Notes: a model not told the origin generated them from the sequence alone. 64,000 bases of DNA from Polytrichum commune (GCA_950295325.1 OX485806.1:8494001-8558000), one strand, 5' to 3'. Positions 1 to 14,341 are shown, counted from the stretch's first letter. Program-made: numbers and translations.

Positions 1-563
1 GTCAATTTACAAATGAATTGTCAAAATAGTTTGCCACTCATTTATTTTTATTTTTTTGAGACAGAAGGCCAACACCGCCAACGCCAAATGAATTGAAACA
101 AAAAGAAAACCGCGCCCATCACCGAGGGGAGGCGGGACACCGCCATTTGCCACTCATTCTCAATATCATCAATTTAGAGGTGTTCTCTCCCCTTTAAAGC
201 CTTCTGTCCCTTCAAATATTTAGCTTTTAGAGGGATGAGGCCCATCTATATAAGCAACTCATGTATCAATACCTCACAATCTTGACCAAATAGAATCTTA
301 GCTTCCACTACTTATATGTAAAGCTATGTGTATTGTAAAACTTAATCATGAACATGGTTTTCTTGAAAACATCACACGGCATACAAAAATGTCAAAGCTT
401 GAATTGGTCTTTGGAGGGAGCTTTTGCCAACTACACCTAGATGTATTTACAAAATGCTAGAAGCATGTGCAAGTGATAACGAGGGAAGAAGTCTTTTTAT
501 ATGGTGATTGTTATGTTCTTCATTGTTTCTTCAAGCACTCTTCGTAGCAATCAAAACACCAAT

Positions 564-629
564 AGTAAAAAGATATAGCATTGTGTAAATTCAAATAGCG
601 AGTGACACTAAATAACATATTTAGTGTAG
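564..629 (+). repeat. MITE-like end, copy A
   Basis: About 65 bp shared with 1381-1446 and, more weakly, with 18027-18073. The shared order is GATATAGCA, then TGTAAATTCAAATAGC, then GTGACACTAAATA. In the third copy the same sequence lies just inside the right terminus of a recognisable MITE. Copies A and B are therefore probably right ends of related, decayed elements. Their left ends were not identified with confidence. Confidence 0.5.
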
Positions 630-1380
630 TGTTGGCCAACTTTAAGTGTCTAGTTGGAATGGAAATAACATGGGTCCAAGACCATGGGTATTCCCCTCGT
701 GAGTCTTTCTAGAGACTTTTGAACAAAATAAAATAGATGCCTTACATCAAAAGCAACATAAAATGAAATATCCACTCACATGAGTTTCTTAGAAAAACAA
801 TCATTGTGGCCCACACAAATTTGAAACTAGAGATTTGGCATGAGTATAATCTTGGCCCACACTATTATTTAGTGTAATCTAGTTACCCAACACTCACTCA
901 TGATAACTCATACATCATCTTACATTACACTTAACACCCCAAAATATTATGTAATAAGCACATATTGATTATGAGAATGTCCACCACCTTAACATCATGC
1001 TCCCATGTTGCTTTTTGGATCACATACTAACAAACCTTAAACCCTCACAACTTTGAAAATTTGCGTATAGAATTCAAATAAGATGTCATGCTTTGGTGCA
1101 TTGGAACCCCATGTCATTTCTAGATGATAATGAAGTAGAACTTATTAGTATAATGATAGTACATGTTCTCATAACTTGAAGTGGCGGTTCGAGGATCATC
1201 CACCTTATATGTAATATCCTTCATTTCATCTCAAAACTAACAGAACATTATTCTAACTGTCACGTACTATTTGAAATTACATAATGCTATATCCATTTAC
1301 TGTACATCTCATATTTTACCCAAAAATGTGGACAGTAAAGAACTTTAACAATTTTACTTGATAAAAAATGTTATGTCAAC

Positions 1381-1446
1381 AGTAAGAAGATATAGCACTC
1401 TGTAAATTCAAATAGCAAGTGACACTAAATATCATAGTTTGTGTAG
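1381..1446 (+). repeat. MITE-like end, copy B
   Basis: Direct repeat of 564-629 with roughly 85% identity by eye. It ends in a TTTGTGTAG-type terminus like its sister copy. Confidence 0.5.
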
Positions 1447-3063
1447 CTAAGAAATACTCTTCACCAGCAAGAGCTTTCTTCACATTTTGAAGGGCTTGAG
1501 TTAGATGATGCATCCATACTCAATTCTACTCCATTGCAAATCTCAAATTCATATATTCACATTGACTTGATATTGGATCAATCACATCAAATTTTTAACA
1601 TTCAATCAATGGAATCTACCAAACATATGCTTGGAATTTTAGTCTTTTGTTTCAATACTTGATGAATTAATGGTTGAATCAACGTTGAATGATTTAATGA
1701 CTAAACACTGAAACAATCTTTAATTTCTTGGGATATGCAAAGAAAAAGAAATAATAACGCCTATATATAAATACTGGCATGAATGTGAGCCCGTTGGCCT
1801 TACACTGGTCATAGTGTTTAGTAATGCAATATAAGGTGTTATGCCTCCTTTGGGATGTGAGTGGGGTATGCAAACCCTAGAATGGAGCAAGCAAGGTTTG
1901 CATTCTAAGTCAAATGGTAATTCTGAAGTCAAATTGGTCTCTCGAATAATTAATAAAGAAATGGCATATTTGCTACACTAAATATGATATTGCATTTTAT
2001 GTCATTGTGGTAATGTTTTTTTAGTGACACTTTCTATTGAAAAATGTTCAAAAATATTGTCATCCCGACTTACTTTCAGTTCATCCAAATACCAATTATT
2101 TGAAACATACTTGGTACAATTCGCATCCTTACAATATACATGATGAAATATTGTCATAAACGACTGAAATTTGGATGAAAAATCACTTAGTAAGTGACCA
2201 TACTTTGCAACACTGTAAATCTATAACGCCCAAGTTTGTTTACAAGGTATGACGGATAATATTAGGTCAACATTTAGTGCTGGTGATACTACACTAGTGC
2301 GGTTTACAACGAGTATCGAGCAAGACAACTAGAATCGGTGACACTAAACAGCCTACTCATTAGTGCAGTACCTCTCCGACTTAATCCCGAAATTATCGAT
2401 CGATCCGTGATGTAGTTGCACGGATCACTCACTAACTTGCAAACGACATCCGATGGACTCGCCAAGCTGCTTCACAGTGTGGAATACTATAATGAAGCAG
2501 CTCGATAGGTATATATGTACCCCTGCATTTAATACATTAAAAGACAGATAATCTTGATAACAAGGCTTTCATGTAGATTCCAGCTGCCCGCCTGATGATC
2601 AGTCAGTGTAGTGTATATATGACCCATTTAATAAAAGGAGCAGACGGATCAATAATAAAAATTGGGCTAATACTCCCCATGAGGCTGCAACTGGCTAAAC
2701 CCATCATGTTTTTTGGCTTCATTTAGCACTCTTGACTTGAGGGAGAGCCAGGGTTGCTTTCTGTTCACACTCTGTGGTACTAGTTGCCATAGAAATCGAA
2801 GCATTGATACTATAAATGGGCCTCCACTGCCTCAGTTCCAAAAGTTCCTAGGCGAGGTCTTTTGGAAGCTCTCATGCATTCTAGTGGATGGGAAGAGATG
2901 GGATGCAAAAGTGATGGGAGCCAATCGTATGACATTGCAATTTCTCGTAGGACGGACTGTCACGATGGCGCTTGAAATGCCGTTGTCAAGGTGGATGACA
3001 ACTTGGATGCAACGGCAAAGTAAGAAGGACGTCCTTTGTCGTTCCTACTCTGCCTCTCTCTCG

Positions 3064-3595
3064 CGTCCTGTTTGAAATCGGTTTCCTGGGTTTTAAAATC
3101 AACTTCTTTTTTATTTCATTAGCACAGGAAAAAATCGTCTTAGTATAGTAGAGGCGTTTGTTCTGGATTACGACCCCGTCGGCAATCTATAGGGTATCGG
3201 AATTTCAACAAGGCGGGGACTGGTTTTTGATCAGGCCCCGTCCTATTTGAAGTCGGCTTCCTGGGCTTTAAACTCGATTTTTTTTTCATTTCATCAGCAT
3301 GGATAAGAATTGTCTTAGTATAGTAGAGGCGCTTGTTCTTGATTAGGACCCCGTCGGCAATCTACATGGTACCAGAGTTTCGACAAGGCGGGGACTGGTT
3401 TTTTATTAGACCCCGTCCTATTTGAAGTCGGCTTCCTGGGCTTTAAACTCAACTCTTTTTTTTCATTTCATCAGCACGGGAAAGAGTTGTCTTAGTATAG
3501 TAGAGGCGCTTGTTCTTGATTAGGACCCCGTCGGCAATCTACAGGGTACCGGGGTTTCGACAAGGCGGGGATTGATTTTTTATCAGGTCGGAACT
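3064..3595 (+). repeat. 175-bp tandem repeat, about three copies
   Basis: The marker CCTGGG starts at 3085, 3260 and 3435, an exact 175-bp period. Each unit carries CTTAGTATAGTAGAGGCG, then CCCCGTCGGCAATCTA, then CAAGGCGGGGACTGG in the same order. The second and third units are closer to each other than to the first, as in recent unequal exchange. The unit has a G+C-richer block (GACCCCGTCGGCAAT) within an AT-rich region. No coding function is apparent. Confidence 0.85.
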
Positions 3596-6500
3596 AATAA
3601 TGCCATGACACATGTTTTGGTTTTGAGTGCTGAAGTGAGGAGGAATGAGCGGTTATGGCAGACTCTAGGTATTGATAATATGTTAACCCTTAAACGACAA
3701 TGCAAGCCCCACGGGCTTGGTATTATTTTGGGAGAATCTTGTTCAAAACTTCTACTCCATTGCACCAAATGGGGTTTTTAGAATGCCAAATTGAGCACTT
3801 TAGCAAGATCTATACTTCTTTAGAATAGAGCCTATGTAAATTAATTGGTTAGTCATGCTTAAAATGAATTTTAAAACAAATTTTGGGTGTGGTATCGGGA
3901 AAGCATATGTCCTTTAAGAGTTAAGGCCAACTTTTGGCTTCAAAAATTTGTAGTAATTTTGATATAAGGAATAAATCTACCCAAAATAAATTGCAATCCT
4001 TCTGGCAAAATTTACACCGCCTTGCATAGAATCTCTTAAGTGATTGGTTATGGGCGCCTCACCTCCTAGTATAGCAACTGCATATATGGTGCTGTGTATG
4101 TGAACAAGGCGAGAGCATTTTCGTTGAAACCAGGTTAGAGCTTTCACCAGGTGATGCCTAAACTCCTACTGCGGAATTCCAGGTTGGCCTTGCAATTCCG
4201 GGGTAAGTGAAAGTTATAAGGATTATAAAAGCGGCTTCACCGGTTCCAAAACTGGTTCGTTCAGCTGGTGCCAACTTGATCGAGATTTCAAATATGTTAC
4301 AGTGGCTCAGAGAACTCGCGAAATGTGATTCTTGAGTCCATTTTGAGGCCTTCGAAACCGACTTTACATGTGACATACAGTACCTATCTAGAGGCCAGGT
4401 GGATGGGTCTTAAATGGTTACTTCTTCTTCTTTTGTTCTTCTTTTGTTCTTCTTTTTTCCCCCCGACAACCCCACTTCTCCTATGATCTGAAACACAAGA
4501 TTAGTACGAGATGGTTAACAACAGTTTAATTATCCACACTATCATATCACGTATGTGGTAACCAAAGTGCACGTGATATAAAGGAGGTTTGTAGTGTTAA
4601 CATGGATGCACGATAAAAGAGAGTTAGTGTAGCGTGTGACATCATGGAATAACACAAATTCAACGTTGCAATAATGACAACGATGAGAACATGATGCTTG
4701 TGAGCATGTGGTTTGAATTCTTTGGTGGGTTCTTTTAATGTGACGACCTGTGATATATGGAAGAGAAATGTGATAACAAGGAGGGAGATTTAAACTGAGC
4801 ACATATGTTCCCTAAGAGATGGAGTGACATTACGGAGTGGAGGGTGTATATATATATATATATGGAAAAATTCACACTGCAGATAGTAAAGTCCCATCCC
4901 ATTACATATCAAGATTCAATCTTAAGAGTGGTTGAGATGACCCATGATCATTCTTGCATATATGATCAAAGTTTCTTCTATTAAGTTCACTTCCCTTGTG
5001 TAAGCGGCCCAAACCATGTTACGGGCAAGTCATAAGTTGGAACAAACGACAACAAAATTTGTACAGGGAAGGGTTAATATTGTAGACGTTTTATAATGCT
5101 AATTGAGTTCCATAAGTATGCAAGTATTTCATGCCATTGTTACGTGTTTTAAGATTAGCATATTCTAGTTAGATGCACTTTCTATTTTGTGGCACACCAA
5201 TTAGTGTCACACTGCATATGATTAGTGTAGTCATGGTGATGCATTGTTTAGTGAAACATACCAACTTACTTGTAAATCCCATCATTGTCACTAAGTCCTT
5301 GCGTGCTACTAGTGTATTGGCAAGATGTTTGCAACCCTATTGGTAAGCCAGGTTGTTTAGCACACTGATGTAATCCCCGTCTTAGGGCCACCTCACACAC
5401 GAGACTGAGAGCCCGTGACCATTACACTTCAAGCACTCTCGTTGGTGGAAAAGGCGGAGCCGGTCCAAGTTCGCTACTTCACACTACACTTGTGGGACCA
5501 ACGGAGTATGTGAATGCAAGATGGATGTAAAGTCTACATGGATTCCTACATGGCATCGAATAGATCATGTTTCATGATCACTTGGACTATTTTCAAAAAC
5601 CATCTCTCGGAGGTAGGTCTAACACAATACTAGGAGACCATGGCAGTCTGAATGCTCAAAATTGTTGATTTATTTTATTTTATCGCTCCCTTGGCCAAAG
5701 GGAGTTGTTGCATACTAGCCACAACATTGTTCAGTTTATGAGTTGTGTTCATGGGTCGAACGGTAGATTCGAGAATAAAGACTTTGGATGTTGGAATCCC
5801 ATTGCTTCGGATTGAACCTAAAGTTAGGGCAATTGAACACAACTCATCAACAAAATAATGTTACGGCTACACAAAACATATGATTTAACGATTCAATGAT
5901 TTGGTGATTTACTCACCAACCCCCATCAATTGCCTTGCAATAATTAGCAAGCAACTGAAGAGGATGACAATGTGGCACTTGGTGCTCCACAATGAGTCAT
6001 GAAAACCACTATAATTAACATGGCAAACACTTTCAATGCCACAATAAGCAAATGTTAGTGCAGTCATTTCATTCACTCATCAAAAATATATTGGAATGCC
6101 ATGTGGCATACCATGTTGGTTTGACAATGAGAACTACATTGGATAGTCCTAAAACTGTGGGCCACAATAATTTTCTAGAGCCCACGCCAATTCTCCTAAT
6201 GAGAATTCACGTGGGTCATGTTAACTTTCAACCCGTTCTACATTTCTAATAGAAAGTTAGTGTGGGCCACATTGATTGTTTTTTTTGAATTCATGTAGTT
6301 GACTATTTAATTGTGTGTTATTATTATCCTATAACTAATATTCAATGTCTTGGTCGGAAGCCTTCAAAGACTTAGGGGAAAACCCATGGTCTTGGATGCA
6401 TGTTAGTTCCACCTTGACTAGAAAATTAGTGTAACCCATGCTAATTATTTCCATGCTAAATTTCCACACACACTAATAAGATTGTTTAGTGTAGCTTCAA

Positions 6501-9500
6501 AGACCATGATTTGGATGTATTGCATGTAGGCCCACTCACTCATTATTCAGGTGTCACCCACTTAAATGCGAGAAGCATTGGCACATGTCCATAACAAGAG
6601 GCCTATTTTTATCACCGGCATTTATTTTTATGATATTGTCACTTGGCATATATTCACATTGGTCAAGGCCATCATCAATCTTTTGTGAAATTATTCTTTT
6701 GTCACTCTAAGTGAAGTACCATGCAACTTTATAGATTGGAGATGCCCACTACACCCGTCACGCGAGGAGAGAGGGAATTATCGCATATGAGCGTACCTCT
6801 CATTTATGCAACACAAGAACCCTAAATTAGTATGCAATCTATATGTTATTATTTTGACACTTAAATTATTTTTCAAAAATCACGAATCACTCTAGTCCAA
6901 AGAAAATAAAAGAAAAAACTATGTTAGAGTTCTTTTTTTAACATGACATGCGATGGTTATTCACCTCCCCCCTCTCATGTCTACATGAGCATGAGAGGTC
7001 TAGTCCAAGTCATTTGAAATGAATGGCCAACAAATCTATAGGTGATCAAGTTTTGATGGCTGAGAGGTATTATCATATGCGATAATTCCCTCTTTCCATA
7101 ATTTGATGTTGAAAATACTTGTCCACCTTCTATGGTAAAATCAACTCTTCACAAATAAAGGGTGGAAATGCACCTTCTTTACAATTGTGTGGAGGTAATT
7201 TCATGGATAAGAATCATCTTCAGTGAACAAGGAGAGTTGGCTACTGCACGAAATAGTCTTATTATTATGGGCCACAATAATTTTCTAGAGCAAATATTGT
7301 ACATGTTCGGATTCAAGTAATGTACACAAGCCCAAGTCCCTTGGTAGTTCCTCATACATATATCTATGAATTGTGGTTTTTAGGTGAGGCCGCTTTCTGA
7401 TATAATATAGAAAAAAATGTTTTTAAACAACTTTGTATGACATTCCGAGACCCATACTAAACCTCTTGAGCCTTTAAGGTTAAGGTATGTGAACCTAAAG
7501 TGGACAATGCCAACAATCAAGTATTGTATATATGTAGGGATTTGAGCATAATAACAAAAATGCACATTGAGCACATAAGCAAATCTAAACGAGGAACATA
7601 AGAATCAAGCTGAATGTTTTTAACATCAAAGTGAATATCTTTTCAATTCTAGTAGTGGTGCTCATATAGCTTCTTAAATGGTTTCCTTTCATATTTGCAC
7701 ATTTCATGCTTGTATATGTACTTTTATGCTGGAAGCCATGATTTGAGGCCACTAAAATATATGAGGTAAAGGTAAATACACCTATTATATACACTTTCAG
7801 CATTCAACATACGTACACATGTTAGCAAATCCAAACAAAGACTAAATATGCTGGTTGAACTGAAGTTACTTTAGAGATCAAGATAAACTAGCATAAAATT
7901 TAATGTGATTCTCCAAAATCTCAAACCGAAAGTCATGGATGACCTTTAACAATCTTTTGGCGGGATATCTACAATTCATGCTTGGATATGACCTAGAAGT
8001 TAGAATCTGGAGAGTCAAGACAAAAACACAATGTATTACATACTATTTAATTTATTGCGGCATTGAAATCGGTGTGCCATATCAATTAAAGTGGTCTTTA
8101 TGACTTGTCATGTAGCATCAAGTGTCATGATGTGAAAACCTCTTTAGTTACCACCCAATGATTGGCAAAACAATAATTATAGTGATTCAATGTGGACTGC
8201 CTAAAATATGATGTTTAATATACTTATCAAGTCACAAATTATGATAGGTGCACTCACATTACATACTTCATATTTCAGTCTTGGGGGGGGGGGGGTAATG
8301 TGATCAAAACTTGCCCCTATAAGAATGTGATTAATTTTATCATGATTAAGCTTGTTAGACGAATATGAGGTCCTTGACCTCAATCTAGGGGTTAGTTTCT
8401 CTAGAAATACGAATCCTGGGATCTACATAGTACTAAGCATTTTCACCCTCCCCCCTCAATACTCACTTGTGAATGGGTGAATGTTCATAATACATACCAA
8501 AGGGGAGGGTGAACTTGGGGAGGGAAAAGTGAAGACGCTGATTACTTTTGTAGAACATGGGGATTTCTATTTTTTTGACAAATTGACCCCCTAGACCCTA
8601 AACCCTATAAGCCAAAAAGCATGAATTAATCTACTGAGCTTAATTTGGGATGGATGAATCATCCACCAACTCATTGGGGGGCATGTTTTTACTATTACCA
8701 CTTGGAATGTGTTGTGAGCCAAGTTCACCCACATGCCTTTCAACCAATTTATTTTATGTTATACTTAACAATGAAACGTGGCTTTAAATAAAGTACATCC
8801 CAAACCCAAGGAAAGCCAACTCCCATTGTCCGTCACGATAATTTGTCAAGTGTCAAGCAAACCCATGAAGAGGGGAACATGAGGAACAATGTTGATATTG
8901 GACAAAGTTTTTGCAAGTTTTCGACACTTGACATGCAAGAACTTGCAGAAAAAAGATGCATGTTAATCGACACACACAATTTAGAATTTGACATGTAGTG
9001 TGACTTGTGAAAAGAAAAACCAATTGACACATCAATGGACAAGTTAGAAAATGAAATGACATGTACTACTAGGCATGTGACATTGAGGTGACATTTTTAG
9101 AAGAAGAGAATGTAGATGGGAATTGACTTTGGATTTGATGACGACGAACATCAAATGAGATTTGTCAAACATACACACTTGCCCGGGAATGAAGAATACG
9201 AACTGAAGAGTTGAGGAGTCCTACCGATCCTGATGAACTTCAAAACCAGCTTATAAGCATCATCGTTCATCATACCCAGAGCGTGTCGAGAATAGCAAAC
9301 TTACCGCAATCCCGGCGCAGTTCGAACCACCGAGCAGTATAGCACCTGAGCCAATGATAAAGAAGTCAGCATTAAACGAATTTTATAGTTGAATGGCAGA
9401 CAGCGATGTCAGCAGGAAATCGGCAGGCAGCACCTGAAAATGGCAAGGCTGCCGCGAATGGCGACGTTTTTCATCTCAGAATAGGGGGAGCATGCGGGTG

Positions 9501-10673
9501 GGGGGAGGGAGGTAGCGAGCAACAGAGCGAGACAGAGAACGAGCTTGGCGAGATCACGCGCTCTGCAACAGTCCACCTGGAAAGTCAGAATCGCACGATC
9601 GGGAGCCTCCGAAGTCTGGGGCTCAGGCTGGGCGAGCTCCCCGTTGCCTGGAGCCTCCTGATCGAGACGATCATTACATTAGGACCCAATGTTGGTGAGG
9701 ATCATTGTCACGGAGCTGGGAGATCAGTTTCAGGGGGCCACGGCGACCTGTGTGTAACCACTGGCCGTCTACACACCTGTCGAGAGAGCTTGATCATCGA
9801 CTCTTGGACTGGTCAGACTTACACTCGACAGACAATATAAGCTTTTTGAGTCCGACAGATTTTGTGAGAAAAAAAAATTGATCACCCTATTGATCGCCGT
9901 CTCAAGTTAAGAAGATTGCAGGTTGCTGCAACTTGGAGGGAGTAGCTAGGGGTGTCGCTGAGCAGTAAACAGTAGCGATTTGCGCATTGATCTCTTCAGG
10001 TAAATTGGCTATCAACAAATTCATCATGTCACTCATGTGTAATGTGATCAAGAGAATTGGATGTAGAATAGTTGTTTCTAATTTCTGATCTACTGCTTCT
10101 ACTGAATACTGCAACAATGCTTGGAAAGTGAGCATTGAAGGGAGAAGAGGGCATTGAGAGGAATCCATTGATTGATCTACCAGTTCCAGTTTCGAATGTC
10201 GACTTTCTTACAGCCCTTTAGAAGCAGTTTCTGTAAGGCAGGGGGAGATCATCATCCACACCCCGGCCTTGGCCTTGGTGTTTGTGTTACTTTGAAGAGA
10301 ATTTATACAAATTATTCCTAGAATTTGTTGCATGAAAGAAGCTCCAAAATATTGTCTCTTGGAGATGTCTTTGCCGCTCCAAACTAGTCTGTAAATAGGC
10401 GCTGATCCCTTGCTGGTGCTACAGATAATTGTCACTTTGGGATCGCGCCTTCGAAGGGGGAAGTTCGCGGTTGAATGATGCAGTAATTGCGTTTCATATT
10501 AATTAGGTGCAGATCGATCCTTCACGTGATTGAAGATAATTGGTGCCAGAGGTTACAGGTGCACGGATTAGTACAGGAGTTAGTTCAGACAATTGAAAAA
10601 TCACTTTCAACGCGATTTTAGTTGCGTTTGGCGGAATTGATCCAGTAATCTACTGAAGACATTCAGGTTCAAA
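3596..10673. other. Gene-free AT-rich region upstream of the pectinesterase
   Basis: Open frames are short and show no family resemblance. Visible content is a T/C-rich simple tract (about 4424-4461), an (AT)n tract near 4848, a 12-13-nt G run at about 8284, and scattered TTAGTGTAG motifs (for example 6488-6496) like those at 564-1446. The final 1.3 kb (about 9400-10673) is less AT-rich and probably holds the pectinesterase promoter and 5' leader. I could not place a TATA box or transcription start convincingly. Confidence 0.5.
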
Positions 10674-13449
10674 ATGGGGTACGACAATGAAGATGAGCGT
10701 GCAGCATACGCAGGGGAGGAGCCCAATCAAAAGTCCAGAAGGAAATTGTACCTCGTTGTACTTCTCTCTGTGGCACTAATTGCCATTGTACTCGCTGTTG
10801 CCATTCCAGTTGGGATCACGTTGCATAAGCAGAGCCAGTCGAACAACTCACAGCCAACTGGGTCTGCTGCCATCAATGCAGCATGCCAAGCAACCTCCTA
10901 CCCAGCCTCATGCAACCAGACTCTTTCAGGATCAAGTCCTCAAGGATACTCGAAGATGTCTCTTACAGCTGCCCAATCTGGGCTTAACCAAACCAAGCAG
11001 TCTGTGATCGACGCAGCCCTATCGAACCCTAACATTTCTGCGGGGTTGGACGTCTGCCTCGAGTGTTTGGATAGCTCGTTTGACCAGCTGAACTTGGTGC
11101 TCGTTGCGTTGGAATCTGGGAACACCACTGCTCTGAAGAGTACCCTTGCTGACATCATGTGTCAGCTTTCGGCTGCCATGACGTACCACACCACCTGCCT
11201 GGACACGTTAAATGAACTTAGGTTCGATAACGGAACAGTGTTCGCAGTCGGCGACACGACAAACGAGTATCTCAGCAACGCCCTCGCTCTCGTGAAAGCG
11301 TTCATCACGTACGGTGGAGACCTTCTGTCGTGGGCGTCCTCGGCTGCTTCTGATTTGAACAGCCTTCTTCCTGGCAACAGGAGACGCCTCTTGGGTAAAG
11401 GGTTTACTTTCCTTTCTAGACTTATAGCTCCTTATTTTCCCTTAAGTTATTATGTGAGCACCTGCAACATGTGTAGAAATTAAGAGAGTAATCCAATGAC
11501 ACCATAAGAAGAGTTCATGAAACTCTTGGACATCCAAAAGTTGATGTTTTGAGAATTTATTAATAGCAATTTTACTTCTTAGTTCCATCCAGACCTCTTA
11601 GTTCTGCAGAATTTTCTAAGGAATTAACATAAGAAATACTATCTTGTAATACTATCTTGTTCTAACGTTTTGAATCCCGCTTTTAATTGAGTACTTGAGA
11701 TTCTGACCCCTGCCTGTACTTATTATGCAGAAGCTGCCACCCCGGACGAAGATGTTATGGACGAAGGTTTCCCTGCCTGGATGGATGCGGAGCACCGGAG
11801 ACACTTGATGTCGAGCCCTACGTACAATGTGAAAGTGGCCAAGGATGGTAGTGGAAATTACAAGACGGTGCAGGCGGCTGTTGACAATGCACCCCACCAT
11901 AGCTATAAGCGGTACGTGATCTACATCGCTCCTGGCACCTACGTGGAGCAGGTGGCCGTTCCGTCGAGTTTGTGGAACCTGATGCTGATTGGCGATAGCG
12001 CCTCCAGCACGGTCATCACCAATGACAAGAGCGTCGGGCTCACCAAAAACATGACCACCTTCCGCTCCGGAACTTTGAGTGAGTTCGAAATGACAAGCCT
12101 TGATACCTTCGTTTCGATGGTTGATTCTGGTTGCAAAATGTCATGCCTGCATGTCCATTAATTCGTTCAAATTTGTGGTGCATCCTTGGAGGTAGTGTTT
12201 GAATTCGAATGAAGGGCTGTAACCTAGTCTCGTTCACGAAGAAGGGCCAAATTCAATTTTAGCACCTATTGGCATGCCAAATATGCCAAAATGAGTTTGA
12301 CCCTCTCAATGAATGGTTTCCTTCGTTCACGAAGACCACTAGATTAGTAGGTTAATCTACTTCGTTCTGATAAATTTTTAGGGTCTGGATGTTTCCCTTG
12401 TTGTAGGAAAATGCTTCTAATTAATGAGTTCTAAGAATATCCCCATTCGACAGTAAAACCATTTTCAGACAGAAATAGCACTAATGCATTCCTCTCAATG
12501 CTATACCTCTTTCCAAGCATGGTGCTGCATTAGAAGCGATAGAGCTAATGTAGATATTCTGGATCTTGGAAAGAGGCGGATTCATGAGGATCTCTTTTCA
12601 AGCATTTTGCTTAGAAATAAACATTGTAGAAGAGAGAAATGTTGCTATTCAGGGATCTTGGTTGTATTTTCAAAACAATGAACCTGCTGGTTAAGAACTT
12701 GAAAGAGGCTGATTGTCTTCGTTTTGTTGTCAAAAACAGTTGTTGGCGGCCCTGGCTTTATCGCACAGGGTCTCAGCTTCGTGAACACGGCTGGGTCATA
12801 CGGCAACCAAGCGGTGGCGGTGCGTGGGAGCGCTGATAAGATCGCCTTCTATCAGTGCAACCTCGACAGTTGGCAAGACACACTCTACGCACACACGTTC
12901 CGACAGTTCTACCGCGATTGCATGATCCTGGGTACCGTGGATTTCATCTTCGGGAACTCGCAGGCCGTCTTCCAGAACTGCCAAATCGTAGCTAAGAAGA
13001 CCACTCTGGTTGGCCAGCAGAACACGTACACCGCACAGGGCAAGACAGACATACACCAAACCACCGGGCTGTCGTTCCAAGCCTGCTCCTTCGAAGGCAC
13101 CACCGCCCTGCTCCAGGCGCAAACCACACCAGAGAGCAACAACCAGTACAAGACTTACCTCGGCCGCCCATGGAAACCATATTCCACTGCCGTCCTGCTG
13201 CGCAACACCCTTGGAGGCCACATCGATCCCGCGGGCTGGCTCAACTGGAACCTTTCCAGCTACGGATTGTACACCTCGTACTTCGCTGAATATCAAAGCT
13301 CGGGACCGGGTGCGCGGACGAACCAGCGAGTGTCGTGGTCACACCAAATCACCAAAGCGACCGATGCGGATAAGTGGCAAGCGGAGCAATTCATCCAAGT
13401 TGGCTCGTGGTTGCCCAGCATTATCCCCTCAGACACCTCCAACTTTTGA
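10674..13449 (+). CDS. Pectin methylesterase with PMEI pro-region, three exons
   Basis: Removes methyl esters from cell-wall homogalacturonan in the apoplast. Gene model: exons 10674-11394, 11731-12078 and 12740-13449, about 592 residues. Both introns are GT-AG and phase 1, and both joins restore frame. Residues ~25-50 form a membrane anchor/signal segment after an acidic N-terminus. Residues ~64-220 are the inhibitor-like (PMEI) pro-domain, with paired cysteines in NAACQATSYPASC, LDVCLEC and the later IMC...TTC pair. A basic RRRLL motif near residue 236, and HRRHL shortly after, match the sites where subtilases release the mature enzyme in this family. The catalytic domain (~268-580) keeps GTYVEQ, QAVAVR, WQDTLY, DFIFGN and LGRPWK, so the expected Gln, Gln, Asp, Asp and Arg are present. 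Length is normal for a group 2 PME. The start is the first Met before the TM segment. It is the only clearly intact host gene here. Confidence 0.95.
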
Positions 13450-13705
13450 TGGGTAAAAACAATTTTTTTGTCATGATCCCCAAGTCATCATTATCATCAT
13501 CATCTCTCTCTCGAGAACTCATCTCCCTTTTTATGGACTGAATTCCCGGGTGAATCAGCTGCGACATCAACTAAGTATCTTGTAACCGGGAGGGTTTTTG
13601 TATCCCAGGGTATAGAGTCTTCGAGGGGAAATGTTCTTGGGGTGTGAATTCTTTGCAACCCGAGCTGGGGTGCACCAATATTTGGGTACTATTGATTTTC
13701 TATAG

Positions 13706-13711
13706 AATAAA
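13706..13711 (+). terminator. Polyadenylation signal of pectinesterase
   Basis: AATAAA lies 257 bases after the stop codon in an AT-rich 3' region, a typical 3'UTR length. The cleavage site itself cannot be seen. Confidence 0.5.
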
Positions 13712-14206
13712 GCTGGCGTCCATGATTCGCTTAGCCTCACTTGTTTATCTGGGTTTTAGCATTGTTTTGAGATAATGATTCATCCGAAAGGAAGCAGGAA
13801 GCCATCCATGTTTGAGAGCTGGCTAGCTAGCTAGCGTAAGCTGAAGTAGATCAAAAAATTTAGTCGTCATGGTAATGTTGGCATTGAAAGGTCCATAATT
13901 AGGGTTGGGCAAGGTATTCTTACAACCCCTTTGTAATACAAAAAACTAACACATTCTTGCACCGAAGGTGCTTTCGTCACTTCATTTGCACCAAGCTTCG
14001 TGATCTTCAATTGCTGTGTCGATTGCATTGGCTCTTTTTCAAACGAGTTGTAAATGTTCTTGAAATGTAAAAAGGTGACATCTCCTGCTGTGATGGAGGT
14101 GCTAAGCTCCAGACAGTGAAGATGAACCAGGATTTGGAATACTGTTGACACCTGACAGTGTCTTTATGTTTGCAAATTCAAGAACCTCATTTTTTTGTTG
14201 CATTCA

Positions 14207-14341
14207 TTACCTCGTTAATGCGACACTCGTTTATACGACACATTTTGGGCGACCAATCTTTTTAGTTCAGAACTCCCTGTTTTATATATCTACGACACGA
14301 TAATGCGACATTTAGAATCTCCGTTTTGTCATATTAAGAAG
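14207..14341 (+). repeat. Candidate transposon terminus with CGATAATRCGACA motif
   Basis: The stretch starts CCTCGTTAATGCGACAC and repeats short TACGACAC / ATGCGACA motifs at roughly 15-bp spacing. Its inner half (14299-14341: CGATAATGCGACA, then TTTTGTCATATTAAGAAG) recurs in direct orientation at 14783-14826. This motif style resembles the ends of pogo/Tigger-like DNA transposons, but I see no transposase and no defined TSD. The assignment is tentative. Confidence 0.35.

Larger units (their letters stand above)
1..3063. other. AT-rich non-coding region with transposon debris
   Basis: No reading frame here has coding character. The stretch is AT-rich and holds scattered short motifs of the type TTAGTGTAG / CACTAAAT. 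These resemble the ends of small non-autonomous transposons, and two diverged copies of one such end are listed separately. I see no RNA gene and no promoter I would defend. Confidence 0.6.

Noticed and set aside
4158..4802. Short minus-strand frames as small genes
   Set aside because: AT-rich chance frames with no motif, promoter or splice support.
9406..9840. 144-codon frame upstream of the pectinesterase
   Set aside because: No recognised domain, low-complexity Gly/Glu start, and no splice link to the next exon. Probably leader or promoter DNA.
12796..13296. 166-codon minus-strand frame in the pectinesterase
   Set aside because: Antisense shadow of the catalytic exon, with no family resemblance.
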